A stretch of DNA of 60,000 nucleotides from Tubulanus polymorphus. Its lineage: Eukaryota > Nemertea > Palaeonemertea > Tubulaniformes > Tubulanidae. How positions within the stretch are numbered: position 1 is the stretch's first letter; every line of letters begins with the position of its first letter. The notes below the pieces were generated by a model. The model did not search any database. It was not told the DNA's origin and worked only from the letters and a program-made list of their open reading frames with translations. The stretch spans positions 9,398,231 through 9,458,230 of the forward strand of contig NC_134033.1 of assembly GCF_964204645.1 (NCBI RefSeq). Reading direction: 5' to 3'. Of the stretch, positions 12,602-25,867 are shown piece by piece. The translations under genes were made by a program, and so were the position numbers.

Positions 12602-14682
12602 AAGCCAGGGTTTCCCCTGCCTTCTTGAAGTTTTTTTGTTCCAATTCATCATCTATTGTTTTTCCAGATGGATCGAGATGTGAACCAAAAGCATCATGCG
12701 GCAGTATCAAGCCAGCCATTTCTTCAGAGAGGGGCGCGTTAGCGGCGCTCTATGGGGTTATACGCAGAACGTCCTGGTGCATAAGTTGCTACTACGTGGG
12801 CATCAAGGTCATACTTAATAAAACTCTGGATTGCCACACTCAGGGTTTTAGGAAACCGGGGATTCTCGTCCGGACCCCCGTCCACCAGCATTACTAACAC
12901 GGGTTTTAATTTTCTGTCATCTGTAGCTAGTACTGTTTCAAATTCTGGGAGCTTGACCAAAGCGCATGCGCTGCAGCTGTGCTGCTGTCATGTTTTGCGC
13001 TTCGTATAGAAATATATGTAGGACCATTGAAGGATACAGCATCATTAATGATATCGGGTTTAATAATAGCAGCCACCACGAAATCATGGTCAGGCAACCG
13101 TACTCTGTACTGCATATGCATGAGCAGGGGTGCTTGCTTTGTCGCAGCTGCCAAACCTATTGGTACCCTAGCTTTATCATCACAACTTAATAAACTGCAG
13201 ACTTTGGGCCCTAAGAGGGAAGCAGCCTCGTTAATGTGGCTAACACTGGTATAAGCAAAATTTGCTGCAGGGTGTGACTTACGCACGTTGTTTTGAGCAC
13301 GGGCAAGCTTTACCGGAACTGTGTTGACGTGGCGCTTGCCTTCTATAGTGGTTGCATTGCGGGGCTGTAGGCGCAAGTATGCAGCAGAACGACTTAGCAT
13401 ATACCCACATTTTTGTAATTCCACTTTTAAATCATCTAATGATTTGCAAGATTGCAAAACCTCATTTCGTCTTCTATCTGCTGCAGCAGACCCATGAGAG
13501 ACAATGGATTCTATGGTTTCCATTAACCCTGGTTGATCAACCTCAACCCGTGGCCTACCCGGTTCTGCCCTATTAAATTTTTCGGCAGCATCAGGGTGGG
13601 CCTCAGACACATCTGATATTGCTTCTTTTAAGTTCTGGCGACGCAAACGCTGCTTTTCCATCTGTCTTTTCAATTCATTCATTTTTTTATTTAATTCTTT
13701 TAGTTCATCTGTGTAAGCCATAATTGTTTTCTGCCCACCAGGGGGTAGCATTCCACAATCACGTAATGCGTACAATTGGTTACATTTGGCCTGTACCTCA
13801 GAGATATGCTGTTTAACGGCAGTCTGGGCTGGTGTCTCCCGCTTTGAATCTGTAAGAATGTGAAGAAATTTGTTTGCTATTAAACCGTTTATATAAATCT
13901 TTTGTTTCACTAAGCTTATTTAAAATTTCATTCTTAGAAACTCTGAAGTCCGTAGTGGGGTTTGCGTTGTATTGGTGTCAACATTTTTTTTAAACTTAAT
14001 TTTCAATAAGCCGCGTGATCATATTTTTAATGCACGCGTATTGTTGATGTGTTTTATTACAAACTTCAGCGAGGTTTTGAAGGGCAATTTCCCGGCAAGG
14101 GGGTTCTTCCGAACCGACGACTAGATAACATCGTTTATGCCGTCGTCTAAAATTGAATATCACCTGTATACCATGGAATTAAATACCATTAAAACCTTCC
14201 ACCCCCATGATTATCGATAAATAATATTAACTCCTATCACCCCTCATTCTTGCTTTTTAAACCGGTAGGCCTACATGACCGACTCAATGACAAAGGCACG
14301 TATAGACCAAGGTGACCTTCTTTATAGACAGTATAAAATACAGTGCTGTGCCGGTCGGCTGTGATGAAAGTTAAATAAATAATTTTGACATAATGTTAAC
14401 ATACCTGCTGATGTCGACGATTTTCCGTTCTCAGTGTCATTGACAGTTGCAGCTGATCCATCAGTACTTCGGCTTCTTTTAGCTACTTGACCCCAAAACG
14501 ATTGTAGTTTTGACTTTCTTTTTAAAGCGTTAGCTTTCAGACTGGAAATTTGACTCAATTTTGGCATTATCACCCTTTATTGTGTTCCAGAGTTTCTGCC
14601 CTTCGTCATACAAAAGGGCTTTTGGTTTTTCAGAACCTTTAGTGTCCATGAAAACAGAAATAAACTCCTGGTACCTCGACAT
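12602..14682 (-). pseudogene. transposase-like gene, 5' part, two exons
   Basis: Exon 1 runs from ATG 14682 to a donor at 14405/14404 (GTATGT); exon 2 starts at 13849 after TTCTTACAG, and phase is kept. Exon 1 has a frame break near 14530-14550. Exon 2 (about 330 residues to 12927) begins with a Gln/Lys/Glu coiled coil. After it come DDKARVPIG, then, past a second frame break near 12950, VDGGPDENPR, and later NPIERRMAPLS. These spaced Asp/Asp/Glu blocks suggest an RNase H-fold DDE transposase (inference). The frame is cut at 12602 by element A and resumes at 5441. With two frame breaks here, one in the 3' part and a 7 kb insertion, it is dead. Confidence 0.55.
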
Positions 14683-14823
14683 TTTGTTTAGAACAAAATT
14701 CCGATAATTAAATAAATTACGCGACAAAATAATTAAGCAAGTATTGTTGTTTATTGATTTTATATACCCGGTACTAAAAGCCGATAAAACACCAACGGCT
14801 ATTTTCATTTGAGTTTGGTACAT

Positions 14824-15059
14824 ACAGTACGTACCAAGATTGATTAATACCCCCCTCCCTCAAAGTACGTACCTTTTTTGCTGACCCCCCTCCCCCATGT
14901 ACCACTTTGTACCAAAAATTCAGTAACCCCCTCCCCCAATGGAGGTACGTAATTTATGAACGCTCCCCTGACAATCGTGTCGCAACTGAATTGCCCCCAC
15001 ACTTGCAACGCAAGTTGTGGAGTGCGTCGCCTCGCAAGGCTGTCCTACGTTCAGCATTA
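14824..15059. repeat. GTACGTAC / CCCCCTCCCCC low-complexity stretch
   Basis: Short repeated words (TACGTACC, ACCCCCCTCCCCCA) occur two or three times. They resemble transposon ends, but no partner was found. No gene. Confidence 0.3.
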
Positions 15060-15740
15060 AGTTACTGCGGTGCCCTAGAAAGATCTTTTTTCGCTCAAAA
15101 GACTTTTCGCTCAAAAATGTTTGCGTCAGAGCAAAATATTTTTTGTTTGAACCAATAATATTCCGTTAGATTGAACCAATTTGAAAAATCGTTAGAACGT
15201 TGTGTCCGTTCGAACAAACTTTTTTTGTCCAAACGAAAGGTTTTTCGTTCAAACAATCGTTTAATCGATTCGAGTCGTTTTAATTTGATAAAATTTTCTT
15301 GTCAGAACATTACGTTTTTTGTTCGAAACAAGTATATTGTAAAGTTTTTTGTTCGAACCAAAAGTATATAGTATTTCGTTCAATCGAACAGAATTGTTTT
15401 CATTCATACATTCGTTCGAACGAAATTGTTTTCACTCAACAAGTTTTTCATTTCAACAATAACATAGCTTTTTATTCGAACATATATTCTTGTCAGAGCA
15501 AACAAAAGTTTTCGTTCGAACAAAAAGCGTATTATTTTGATCAAACAGAATTGTTTTCATTTGAACAAGATTTCAGAGCATTTAGTTTTTATTTGTTCGA
15601 GCAGATACATCGTTTCATCGAAGCATTTTTCGTTCCAAAAAGCAAAATTTTGGTGATACTAAATAGTCTTTTCATTATAATAATGAGTAATCTTTATTCT
15701 AACAAAATAATCTTCTCATTCGAACATAAAGAATAATCTG
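15060..15740. repeat. degenerate GTTCGAAC palindrome array
   Basis: The word TTTTCGTTCGAACAAAA, or degraded forms of it, recurs every 20-40 bp for about 680 bp. Long frames here arise because the repeat lacks stops in some registers; their Phe/Ser/Asn-rich translations have no domain. Likely a decayed satellite. Confidence 0.5.
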
Positions 15741-15749
15741 AACCTGGGT

Positions 15750-16130
15750 TTTCTTTGTATCCAATATCCATATCATGCCTTTAAGGTTGTAGTCCATCAC
15801 CCATGTTTCCGGCCATGTACGGCACACGGCTTGTTTAGGTCGTTTTTGAAATTTACTCGGTCCGGTACATTTTGGTTTACTGAGTATGTCATTTATCAGG
15901 ACAGTAAAGAGAAGACGACTTAGGGTACTACCATGCGTGACTCCACTAGTTAGACCGTCTTATTCCAAGATAAGGCGTTCCGTTGATTTCGGCCACCTGT
16001 TTTCGTTCACATATAACTGCTGAGCCTTTTGAGCGACCTATCATTGATAATGTTTCCTAGTGGCTTGTTGAGCAATGGCTGATATTGTAGCTTATCAAAG
16101 GCTTTGTCAAAATCCATAAGACTAATTATG
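15750..16130 (-). pseudogene. reverse transcriptase fragment
   Basis: Minus-strand translation in broken frames shows DFDKAFDKLQYQPLL (palm motif A region) followed downstream by GVTHGSTLSRLLFTVLINDI (motif B region of non-LTR reverse transcriptases). The expected xADD motif is not preserved. A short dead LINE fragment. Confidence 0.55.
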
Positions 16131-16295
16131 ACCTACAGTCTACAGCCTACAGAGTGAAGTAAGGCCATCTGGTCCAGTTAACCATGGTTTCAAGTAGGTC
16201 TAATTGACTGTTTGTCGACCTTCCTTTTATAAAACTGGGTTGACCGTTGACCAGGATTCTAAAACTGTGCAGAAAACCCGTTATCGCTGCTTTGC

Positions 16296-16345
16296 AGCCT
16301 TCATTAGGGTTTTCTGTTTCTTTACAGAAAACCCTATTGAAATTC
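16296..16345. repeat. short palindrome AGGGTTTTCTG...CAGAAAACCCT
   Basis: A hairpin with an 11 bp stem, similar to the one at 4209-4241. Possibly ends of a small foldback element; nothing else ties them together. Confidence 0.35.
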
Positions 16346-18273
16346 GCGTGAAAAAAAAATTATTTTTTTTCCCATTTCCACATAGTTTTTGTTAAAAGTG
16401 TAAAGGCTTCCTTACCTTACCGCTGTCGCCGATACAATCCGTATGATATCCTCCAGCTCACTTCAATCTCCAGATACTGCATGGGAATTTTAATAAATCC
16501 ACGTTATAAAGACACTGTCGAGCCGTAAACATCGGAAATTTGGCTCCGTTCAATTAGTAGCCATGTTGTGTTTTCTTTCCGATATTTCTTATATTATACA
16601 GATTTTGAATTGATCAAGTTTAAATCAAGGTCGTTGAGTCGCGGACGGCTACTAGAATTTCGTTCGTCTCAGAGAGAAAACAAACGACAGAAAAGTATCA
16701 GGTGATTATCGATAGCCTACTACGGTACACACAGTTGACAAACAGTGTTAGGCCTGTGCCGGTCGGTGCGTACTGGGACTAAATATACTGGTTGTGGTTG
16801 GTCAGTTGGTTCGGTTGTGAAGTGTGGAAGCTAAGAAAGCCTACCGGTATTTATTTGTAAGCATAGGCCTATTATATAGTAGCCAATACCACTTACTAAC
16901 GCCGTACGTATTTTCACAAGACTGCGATAAATCTAAATAGCTTAATACGGCACGAGTTTAGCTAATTTACGGGTTTAAAGGTTCATTTTCAGAGTCAATA
17001 GACGTAATTTGATAAATGCATTCTTTAAATGGAAATTCTATAGTAATCTATACAAATCATTTATATTAAGTGTTTTGTGTTAATTAAGAATCGTCATTCA
17101 AGGATTAAAGATCAATATGAAGCTGATACATTTCATTCGTGTGGATTCTTCTCTCATTACTAGTGTTAATAGGAGATTCGCGTGTCACGCATGATAAAAA
17201 TAAAAATATTCGAGTCGTATTTCTTTCATTTACGGTCGCAAATTAGCTATTGTCCTAGTGAGCATTATTCTCATTTATACGTAAAAGTGTATTTGGTATG
17301 AGGGTTTGTTTCTTTCTTCACTCCTTTATATACAATTCAGAAATAGGAGTTAATAAGGAGGTTTTTACTCCTAACCGAACTCAGTTCCCATTCAGTTCAG
17401 TTCAAGTTTATATGCATGGAGATCTATGAAATAAGGGAAAATACAATTTAGCCTACTAGCCACTGAACGTTAGCACCCACAAAACGTCAGGAATTTGAGA
17501 GAAAAATGGGAAAAAAAATAATTTTTTTTCCCATTTCCACATAGTTTTTGTTAAAAGTGTAAAGGCTTCCTTACCTTACCGCTGTCGCCGATACAATCCG
17601 TATGATATCCTCCAGCTCACTTCAATCTCCAGATACTGCATGGGAATTTTAATAAATCCACGTTATAAAGACACTGTCGAGCCGTAAACATCGGAAATTT
17701 GGCTCCGTTCAATTAGTAGCCATGTTGTGTTTTCTTTCCGATATTTCTTATATTATACAGATTTTGAATTGATCAAGTTTAAATCAAGGTCGTTGAGTCG
17801 CGGACGGCTACTAGAATTTCGTTCGTCTCAGAGAGAAAACAAACGACAGAAAAGTATCAGGTGATTATCGATAGCCTACTACGGTACACACAGTTGACAA
17901 ACAGTGTTAGGCCTGTGCCGGTCGGTGCGTACTGGGACTAAATATACTGGTTGTGGTTGGTCAGTTGGTTCGGTTGTGAAGTGTGGAAGCTAAGAAAGCC
18001 TACCGGTATTTATTTGTAAGCATAGGCCTATTATATAGTAGCCAATACCACTTACTAACGCCGTACGTGAGTTCCTAGTAGCCAATACCATTTTTGAAGT
18101 ACGAAGTTGTTACGAGTACGTGACTGTACGGTGATATCCACAGGTTAACCGTTCGTGAGTTCCCTAAAAACGCCGTACGTGAGTTCCTATAATCTGCAAA
18201 CGCGCATGTGTGAAAGAATAGAGTTTGGGTTAGGTGAGGCTAGGCTATTTGTAAATCAAATTTCATCCAGTTA

Positions 18274-18350
18274 CGTTCTGTGGCACAGTGGGTAAATCAC
18301 TGGACTACACCTGGATTTTTTTTTCGTTTGGTCTCGAATCCCAATATTGC
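18274..18350 (+). repeat. tRNA-derived SINE-like head
   Basis: A-box-like TGGCACAGTGGGTAAATCAC followed by a B box GGTCTCGAATCCC at tRNA-like spacing, with a T run between. Not a functional tRNA. Confidence 0.45.
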
Positions 18351-20115
18351 AAGTCTGAGTGTCAACATACTCACATATGTCTAACCTGTAGAAATTACCG
18401 TACAGTCACGTACAGGTAACAACAGCGTTTTAAGTATTAAGTGAGTACGACAAGCCTACCATGCATATGTACTACAAACAGGTAGATTTATGAATTTCGA
18501 GGGATACGATACACAGTGTTCGAGGTAATGAGACGGTATGAGACATGCATACAATTTTAGAAAACTAAATAGATTTTGTATTTTCTTTGTCTAACAGTAA
18601 ATTGCTATAACTGTGTTGACAATCAATTGTAATCAGATTGTAATCAGGGCCTTCTCGATAAACATGTAGAAGGGAAATCGTAATTAAAACACGTGCATAA
18701 CATAGAAATTACGTTTTGATTATACAGGGAATATATTAGGACTGCTTACAAATTTTCACAAGACTGCGATAAATCTAAATAGCTTAATACGGCACGAGTT
18801 TAGCTAATTTACGGGTTTAAAGGTTCATTTTCAGAGTCAATAGACGTAATTTGATAAATGCATTCTTTAAATGGAAATTCTATAGTAATCTATACAAATC
18901 ATTTATATTAAGTGTTTTGTGTTAATTAAGAATCGTCATTCAAGGATTAAAGATCAATATGAAGCTGATACATTTCATTCGTGTGGATTCTTCTCTCATT
19001 ACTAGTGTTAATAGGAGATTCGCGTGTCACGCATGATGAAAATAAAAATATTCGAGTCGTATTTCTTTCATTTACGGTCGCAAATTAGCTATTGTCCTAG
19101 TGAGCATTATTCTCATTTATACGTAAAAGTGTATTTGGTATGAGGGTTTGTTTCTTTCTTCACTCCTTTATATACAATTCAGAAATAGGAGTTAATAAGG
19201 AGGTTTTTACTCCTAACCGAACTCAGTTCCCATTCAGTTCAGTTCAAGTTTATATGCATGGAGATCTATGAAATAAGGGAAAATACAATTTAGCCTACTA
19301 GCCACTGAACGTTAGCACCCACAAAACGTCAGGAATTTGAGAGAAAAATGGGAAAAAAAATAATTTTTTTTCCCATTTCCACATAGTTTTTGTTAAAAGT
19401 GTAAAGGCTTCCTTACCTTACCGCTGTCGCCGATACAATCCGTATGATATCCTCCAGCTCACTTCAATCTCCAGATACTGCATGGGAATTTTAATAAATC
19501 CACGTTATAAAGACACTGTCGAGCCGTAAACATCGGAAATTTGGCTCCGTTCAATTAGTAGCCATGTTGTGTTTTCTTTCCGATATTTCTTATATTATAC
19601 AGATTTTGAATTGATCAAGTTTAAATCAAGGTCGTTGAGTCGCGGACGGCTACTAGAATTTCGTTCGTCTCAGAGAGAAAACAAACGACAGAAAAGTATC
19701 AGGTGATTATCGATAGCCTACTACGGTACACACAGTTGACAAACAGTGTTAGGCCTGTGCCGGTCGGTGCGTACTGGGACTAAATATACTGGTTGTGGTT
19801 GGTCAGTTGGTTCGGTTGTGAAGTGTGGAAGCTAAGAAAGCCTACCGGTATTTATTTGTAAGCATAGGCCTATTATATAGTAGCCAATACCACTTACTAA
19901 CGCCGTACGTGAGTTCCTAGTAGCCAATACCATTTTTGAAGTACGAAGTTGTTACGAGTACGTGACTGTACGGTGATATCCACAGGTTAACCGTTCGTGA
20001 GTTCCCTAAAAACGCCGTACGTGAGTTCCTATAATCTGCAAACGCGCATGTGTGAAAGAATAGAGTTTGGGTTAGGTGAGGCTAGGCTATTTGTAAATCA
20101 AATTTCATCCAGTTA

Positions 20116-20192
20116 CGTTCTGTGGCACAGTGGGTAAATCACTGGACTACACCTGGATTTTTTTTTCGTTTGGTCTCGAATCCCAATATTGC
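20116..20192 (+). repeat. tRNA-derived SINE-like head (duplicate)
   Basis: Second copy of 18274-18350, carried by the 1842 bp duplication. Confidence 0.45.
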
Positions 20193-21276
20193 AAGTCTGA
20201 GTGTCAACATACTCACATATGTCTAACCTGTAGAAATTACCGTACAGTCACGTACAGGTAACAACAGCGTTTTAAGTATTAAGTGAGTACGACAAGCCTA
20301 CCATGCATATGTACTACAAACAGGTAGATTTATGAATTTCGAGGGATACGATACACAGTGTTCGAGGTAATGAGACGGTATGAGACATGCATACAATTTT
20401 AGAAAACTAAATAGATTTTGTATTTTCTTTGTCTAACAGTAAATTGCTATAACTGTGTTGACAATCAATTGTAATCAGATTGTAATCAGGGCCTTCTCGA
20501 TAAACATGTAGAAGGGAAATCGTAATTAAAACACGTGCATAACATAGAAATTACGTTTTGATTATACAGGGAATATATTAGGACTGCTTACAAATTTTCA
20601 CAAGACTGCGATAAATCTAAATAGCTTAATACGGCACGAGTTTAGCTAATTTACGGGTTTAAAGGTTCATTTTCAGAGTCAATAGACGTAATTTGATAAA
20701 TGCATTCTTTAAATGGAAATTCTATAGTAATCTATACAAATCATTTATATTAAGTGTTTTGTGTTAATTAAGAATCGTCATTCAAGGATTAAAGATCAAT
20801 ATGAAGCTGATACATTTCATTCGTGTGGATTCTTCTCTCATTACTAGTGTTAATAGGAGATTCGCGTGTCACGCATGATGAAAATAAAAATATTCGAGTC
20901 GTATTTCTTTCATTTACGGTCGCAAATTAGCTATTGTCCTAGTGAGCATTATTCTCATTTATACGTAAAAGTGTATTTGGTATGAGGGTTTGTTTCTTTC
21001 TTCACTCCTTTATATACAATTCAGAAATAGGAGTTAATAAGGAGGTTTTTACTCCTAACCGAACTCAGTTCCCATTCAGTTCAGTTCAAGTTTATATGCA
21101 TGGAGATCTATGAAATAAGGGAAAATACAATTTAGCCTACTAGCCACTGAACGTTAGCACCCACAAAACGTCAGGAATTTGAGAGAAAACATTATGTTAC
21201 AAAAATATCGGATAAAATTCATTCTAAACATGCGTTACTAAGCCCAGAACTCCAGATATCGGGATGATATGTCTAA

Positions 21277-22066
21277 AGGCTGGCTTATGTCGACAGGCAA
21301 CGCGACGCCTACCGACGCAACTGGGTTTATCGCCGATTAGCAGCAACTAGCGGGCTACGATAGGCCGCCAGTTGCTCCTCAATCGGTTCGACATAAGCCG
21401 GCTTGCGACGGCAACGCGACGCCTACCGACTCGTCGCAAGCCGTATCCGGCTAGTTGCCCATGTTCTACTCCGGCCTACGGTAGGTGGGCAGTTGCTTTC
21501 GATCGCAGCCGACATAAGCTCATCTGCGACGCGACGGAACTGAGCGCAGGGGTTCCAGCCAATGAAAGACCGCATATACATAGTACAAATTATCACCACT
21601 AGTTAGCGTCATTCGTAATTAGTCATAAACTTTCAAATTCAAGTAGTTCAAAACGTAAACCAAACCTTCAGCACGGCAGAGGACTGGACCGAAGATCTAG
21701 AAACGAAATTGGTAGAATTATGGTGTGAGCGGCCATCTTTAAAGACGCTAGCACGTTGTATTCGAAACAGAATCAGAAAGATCAAAGTCTTAAAGAAATA
21801 GCTTTTCTAATAGAAATATATTTCCTAATAATTCAAATTTATTCTCAAAATGCTTATCACGTGACCATTTGAGCCGTTGCAGTTGCTAGTAATCGCAACC
21901 GACATAAGCAGGGAAGCAACCGGGAGGATCTCATATCCGGCTAGTCGTCCTCAGTTGCTGCGAATCGGAGCGCCGTCGACATAAGCTGGGCTGCGATCGC
22001 GGTTGCTCTCAGTTGCGTCGGTAGGAGTCGGTAGGCGTCGCGTTGCTTGTCGACATAAGCCAGCCT
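21277..22066. mobile_element. Harbinger-like MITE
   Basis: 790 bp with inverted ends AGGCTGGCTTATGTCGACA and TAA on both sides (21274-21276, 22067-22069). A 3 bp TAA duplication fits the PIF/Harbinger superfamily. The GC-rich termini repeat CAACGCGACGCCTACCGAC in both orientations. No transposase frame; non-autonomous. Confidence 0.7.
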
Positions 22067-22906
22067 TAAGGCAGATTTCTCCCTTTGTGACACAACCATT
22101 TGATTACTCATGTGACCATTATGTTTAAACACCTCTCACAATCAAGCTTAAGATTGAGTGGCCTGCGGTATGAATGCTTTAGTATTGATTCATATACGAA
22201 GCATGATAGTCTTTACATTGAAATTAGTTGATAGAATGGATCTTACTTTTTCTCGACTTTAAAATTATTATTTGATTGACATACCACGGATTCGGAAATT
22301 AGTTGATTAAATTATATATATATATTCGTTTATTATATCAAAAAAATATAAATTTTTTTCATGATATGACACAATTACATGATAATGTATGGCGGGTAAA
22401 TAATTCAAGTATATAAATTGATTGAATAAATAATAACTCAAGAATATAAATACATTGAATACATAATATATACCAAAGGCGATTGAAAGCCTTTCCACAT
22501 AGATTTATGACATACATGGCATATATCTATGTGGTCACACTGTACATAGTTGGATTACCCATTTAATAGTTGAAGCCGAATATTAAAGGCTTTCCTAAGA
22601 AAAGTGGAAAGATTATATAATTTACTACTGCTGGAAATTAGGTGGATGAATTTTTCTTTGTTCGGATTTGTCCAGTAAGATCTCGATATATAACTTAGTC
22701 TTAAACCATAGTATGCAGGACATATTAAAGCAAAATGGTACTCGTCCTCAATTTCATTCAGATTACAACATTTGGAAATACGACTATTATAAGGTATCTT
22801 AGGTCTGGCCCAGCGTCCAGTTTCGACTAGCAGATCATGACTAGAACATCTAAACTTGCAATCTTTGTGCGTACCTCCTTAGGTAAATCTAAATATGATT
22901 CATAGA

Positions 22907-25800
22907 TTACTCCCTTCTTGAATTCACGAAAGTATTTGGCTTTAGATGAGTTTTGTAAAAAAAAGTATGCCATTGCTGTTTGAACTGATCAAGCATTCTA
23001 ACCTCAATTGAGTGCAGAAACCACTTTTTGTTGTCAACTTGCTGGTCTAACCAGAATTGGCCATATCCTAAGCCATTCAATAGATCTCTAACTAAAGAAG
23101 CCCGATTAATTACACGGTGATCACGTATGCTGATATCATCTAACATTTGATTGTACATCAGCTTAGTTAGTTTCTCGGGTTTAGTTTTAAGTATATTAAG
23201 CCAGTATTTCACAATTAACATTCTTTGCTGAATATGTATTGGATATTTACCAATTTCACTAAATACAAAATTATCAGGTGTTGAGTTTTTAACTCCCAGG
23301 AGGTATTTATAAAATTTGAGAGGGATTCTCTCTAGTTTTCTATCTTCTTTGAGACCCCATATTTGGCAGCCATAAGTTAAGACAGGTACCACGAGGCTGT
23401 TAAAAATTTAATGGCTAGCCTGGGTGTGACTCTTGGATACTGCAGAAGGTATTTTCTGAAATTATAGTATGCTGATACTCCCCGAGACGCCAGACTGTTA
23501 ATAGTTACATTATGTTTTCCATTGAAATTGAAATCCATACCTAAGTATGTAAAACAGTTTACACTTTCTATTACTTGTCCATCAATCTTCCAAACAAAGT
23601 TTCTTACATTGACTGCTTTTCTAAAGACGACAATTTTCGTTTTTTCATAATTAATTCCGATATGCATTACATGACAGTAATTAGAAATATTATCAAGGGC
23701 ACATTGAAGTCCTTCTGGCGTCTCGCCGAGTATAACCGTATCATCAGCATATAACAATAATAAGAGTTTGAATGTACCTAAGTCGATTCCATCATAATCA
23801 TTGCTTTTAACATGTTCTTCCATGTCATTGATAAAAAGATTAAAAAGAAGAGAGGATAAACACTCTCCCTGTCTTACCCCAATGTTACATATAAAATACT
23901 CAGTGAAATTGTTATACTGCTTTACGCACGATTTCGTTGTTCTATACATAGAATGTATTATTCTAAGGGTTTTACCGGATAGACCATTACTTTGGAGTTG
24001 GTTCATCAGAATTGACCGATCAACCAAGTCAAAAGCTTTAGAAAAATCTATGAAAGCAGCATAGACTTTGTTACCCTTACTAATAAAATGATTTATAACT
24101 GAATTTAGGACAAACATTTGGTCTATGGTGCTGTATGATGGTCTAAAACCTGCTTGCGATTCTGAGAGAACTGAAAAAGCCTCACACCAGGAAGTTAATC
24201 TTGTATTTAGTATGGTTGAGAACAACTTTCCAAAAGCAGACAGTATAGTAATACCTCTAAAGTTATTTGCGTTAGAAGTGGGCCCCTTCTTATGGACTGG
24301 TACTATGTATCCCATACTCCAACTTTCAGGGTATATGCCACTCTCAAAAATCAAATTAAATAGAATAGTTAATTGACTTAAAATCGATTCACCTGCTACA
24401 ATAAATAGACCCCCTTTTAATCCATCAATCCCAGATGACTTATTTCTTTTTAATTTCTTAATTGCACGTTGAACTTCCTCAGCACTAATTGGGCCATCCA
24501 ATATATGGGCAGTCTGATCGATATTGGCATCATGTTCAACTGGGTTGTCTGCAGAGGAGAGGTTTTTGAAATGATTAAATAAACTGTTTAAGTCAGGCAG
24601 TTTACATTCAGGTGTGGAACCTTTAAATTTTGTCCACAGATCTCTATGATTATTGTTGTCTAATGAATCTAACAAATCTTGTAAATTATTATTATCAAAA
24701 TTTTCTTTCGCTTTACTTATAGTTGTCTTATAGTTTATTCGAGCCTCTCTTAAAAGGATACGATTTACATTTGATGCATGCAGACGAAAGCGGCGGGATG
24801 CCCGACTAAATTGGTTTCTGGCTCTTTTACGTGAGTCGTCATACCAGGATGACTTATTATTTCTATTGACCTGTGTTATCATACTGTGATAACAAATTGA
24901 TAGATACATGTAGCATGGCGTGATCAGAAAAAGGGAGTTCCTCCGATATATGGAAATCACATAGTTGTGAAAGTATATCATAATCACATAGTATGTAGTC
25001 AACCACACTTTTACCTAGAGGCTGATGACATGTAAATTTACCAAGGGTTTTATCACCAAATGCTCTACCATTGAGAATTAACAGGCTACATCCAGCACAA
25101 AGCTCAATCAAATTTTGACCTCTTACATCTGGTCTTACTACATTATCTTGTGACACTCGTTCTACATTATAATAAGTACTATATTCAAGTAAGTTGTATA
25201 TATCAAGATCGATATTGAGGTCAGGGTAGTTCCCATTTTGAGGAGGGGTCAAACCAGGATGAGCATTTGTTCTTCCATTAAGGTCACCAATAATCATGAC
25301 GTGACTATCTAATTGATGTGTAAGTATATCACAAGTTAGATCGTTAAAGAAATCCACTGTATTATGGTTATCACATGAGATATATATTAAACAGATTATC
25401 ATATCTTTTTCAAGAGAGAAATAATTTTTACACAATTTGATCCACATGATATCAGGAGGGATGTTATTCCATCAATGAATTCGCTTTTAAAGAAAAAAAA
25501 AAAGTCCGCCAGAATTTCGCCGTGCACGCGGACTCTTTTTCCTAACCCTTTGCAAATATGAAAAACCGTGGGGCACTGGAAAAACAGTATCAGATGAATT
25601 CCAGGTCTCAGCTAACAGGATAAAATCTGATTTATTAAAGACCTGTTTCATTTCAGGTGTATCAAGTTTACATACTCTAATGCTCCTATTTCTACTAAAT
25701 AAACCTTTGATATTTAAGAAACATGAGTTAAGTGAATTGTATTTGCTATCGCTACGTAAATCTACAGAATTATTTACATTACTACATTATTTAGTCGCCT
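22907..25800 (-). pseudogene. LINE ORF2: endonuclease and reverse transcriptase
   Basis: Three overlapping minus frames together make a LINE ORF2. First comes an apurinic-type endonuclease: FILLAETW in the 25.6 kb stretch, MIIGDLNGRTNAHPG, and PFSDHAML near the end. Then the reverse transcriptase: AFIDFSKAFDLV, GVRQGECLSSLLFNL and LLYADDTVILGE. The C-terminal part has SYGxxIWG-like TYGCQIWG, common in this protein class. Breaks lie near an A/T homopolymer at 25488-25502, in the 24863-25008 overlap, and in the 23377-23392 overlap. The clade is not assigned. The protein would nick target DNA and reverse-transcribe its own RNA. Confidence 0.8.
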
Positions 25801-25867
25801 CATTTATTCCGCTGTGTGTATCTAATGTAACCCGCGCATTACGCAGTACATTGCTGGTGGTGATAGT

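Larger units (their letters stand above)
16371..21187. repeat. 1.84 kb tandem duplication, three copies
   Basis: Copies start at 16371, 17530 and 19372 with CCCATTTCCACATAG. Copies 2 and 3 are 1842 bp apart and nearly identical; copy 1 lacks about 680 bp in the middle. The junctions (about 17507-17534 and 19349-19376) form ATGGGAAAAAAAATAA and its inverse. Part of each unit matches element A (11000-11880, reversed), so the duplication arose within A'. The unit also holds a SINE-like segment. No gene. Confidence 0.85.

Noticed and set aside
15171-15736. Phe/Ser/Asn-rich proteins
   Set aside because: Translations of a degenerate palindromic array.
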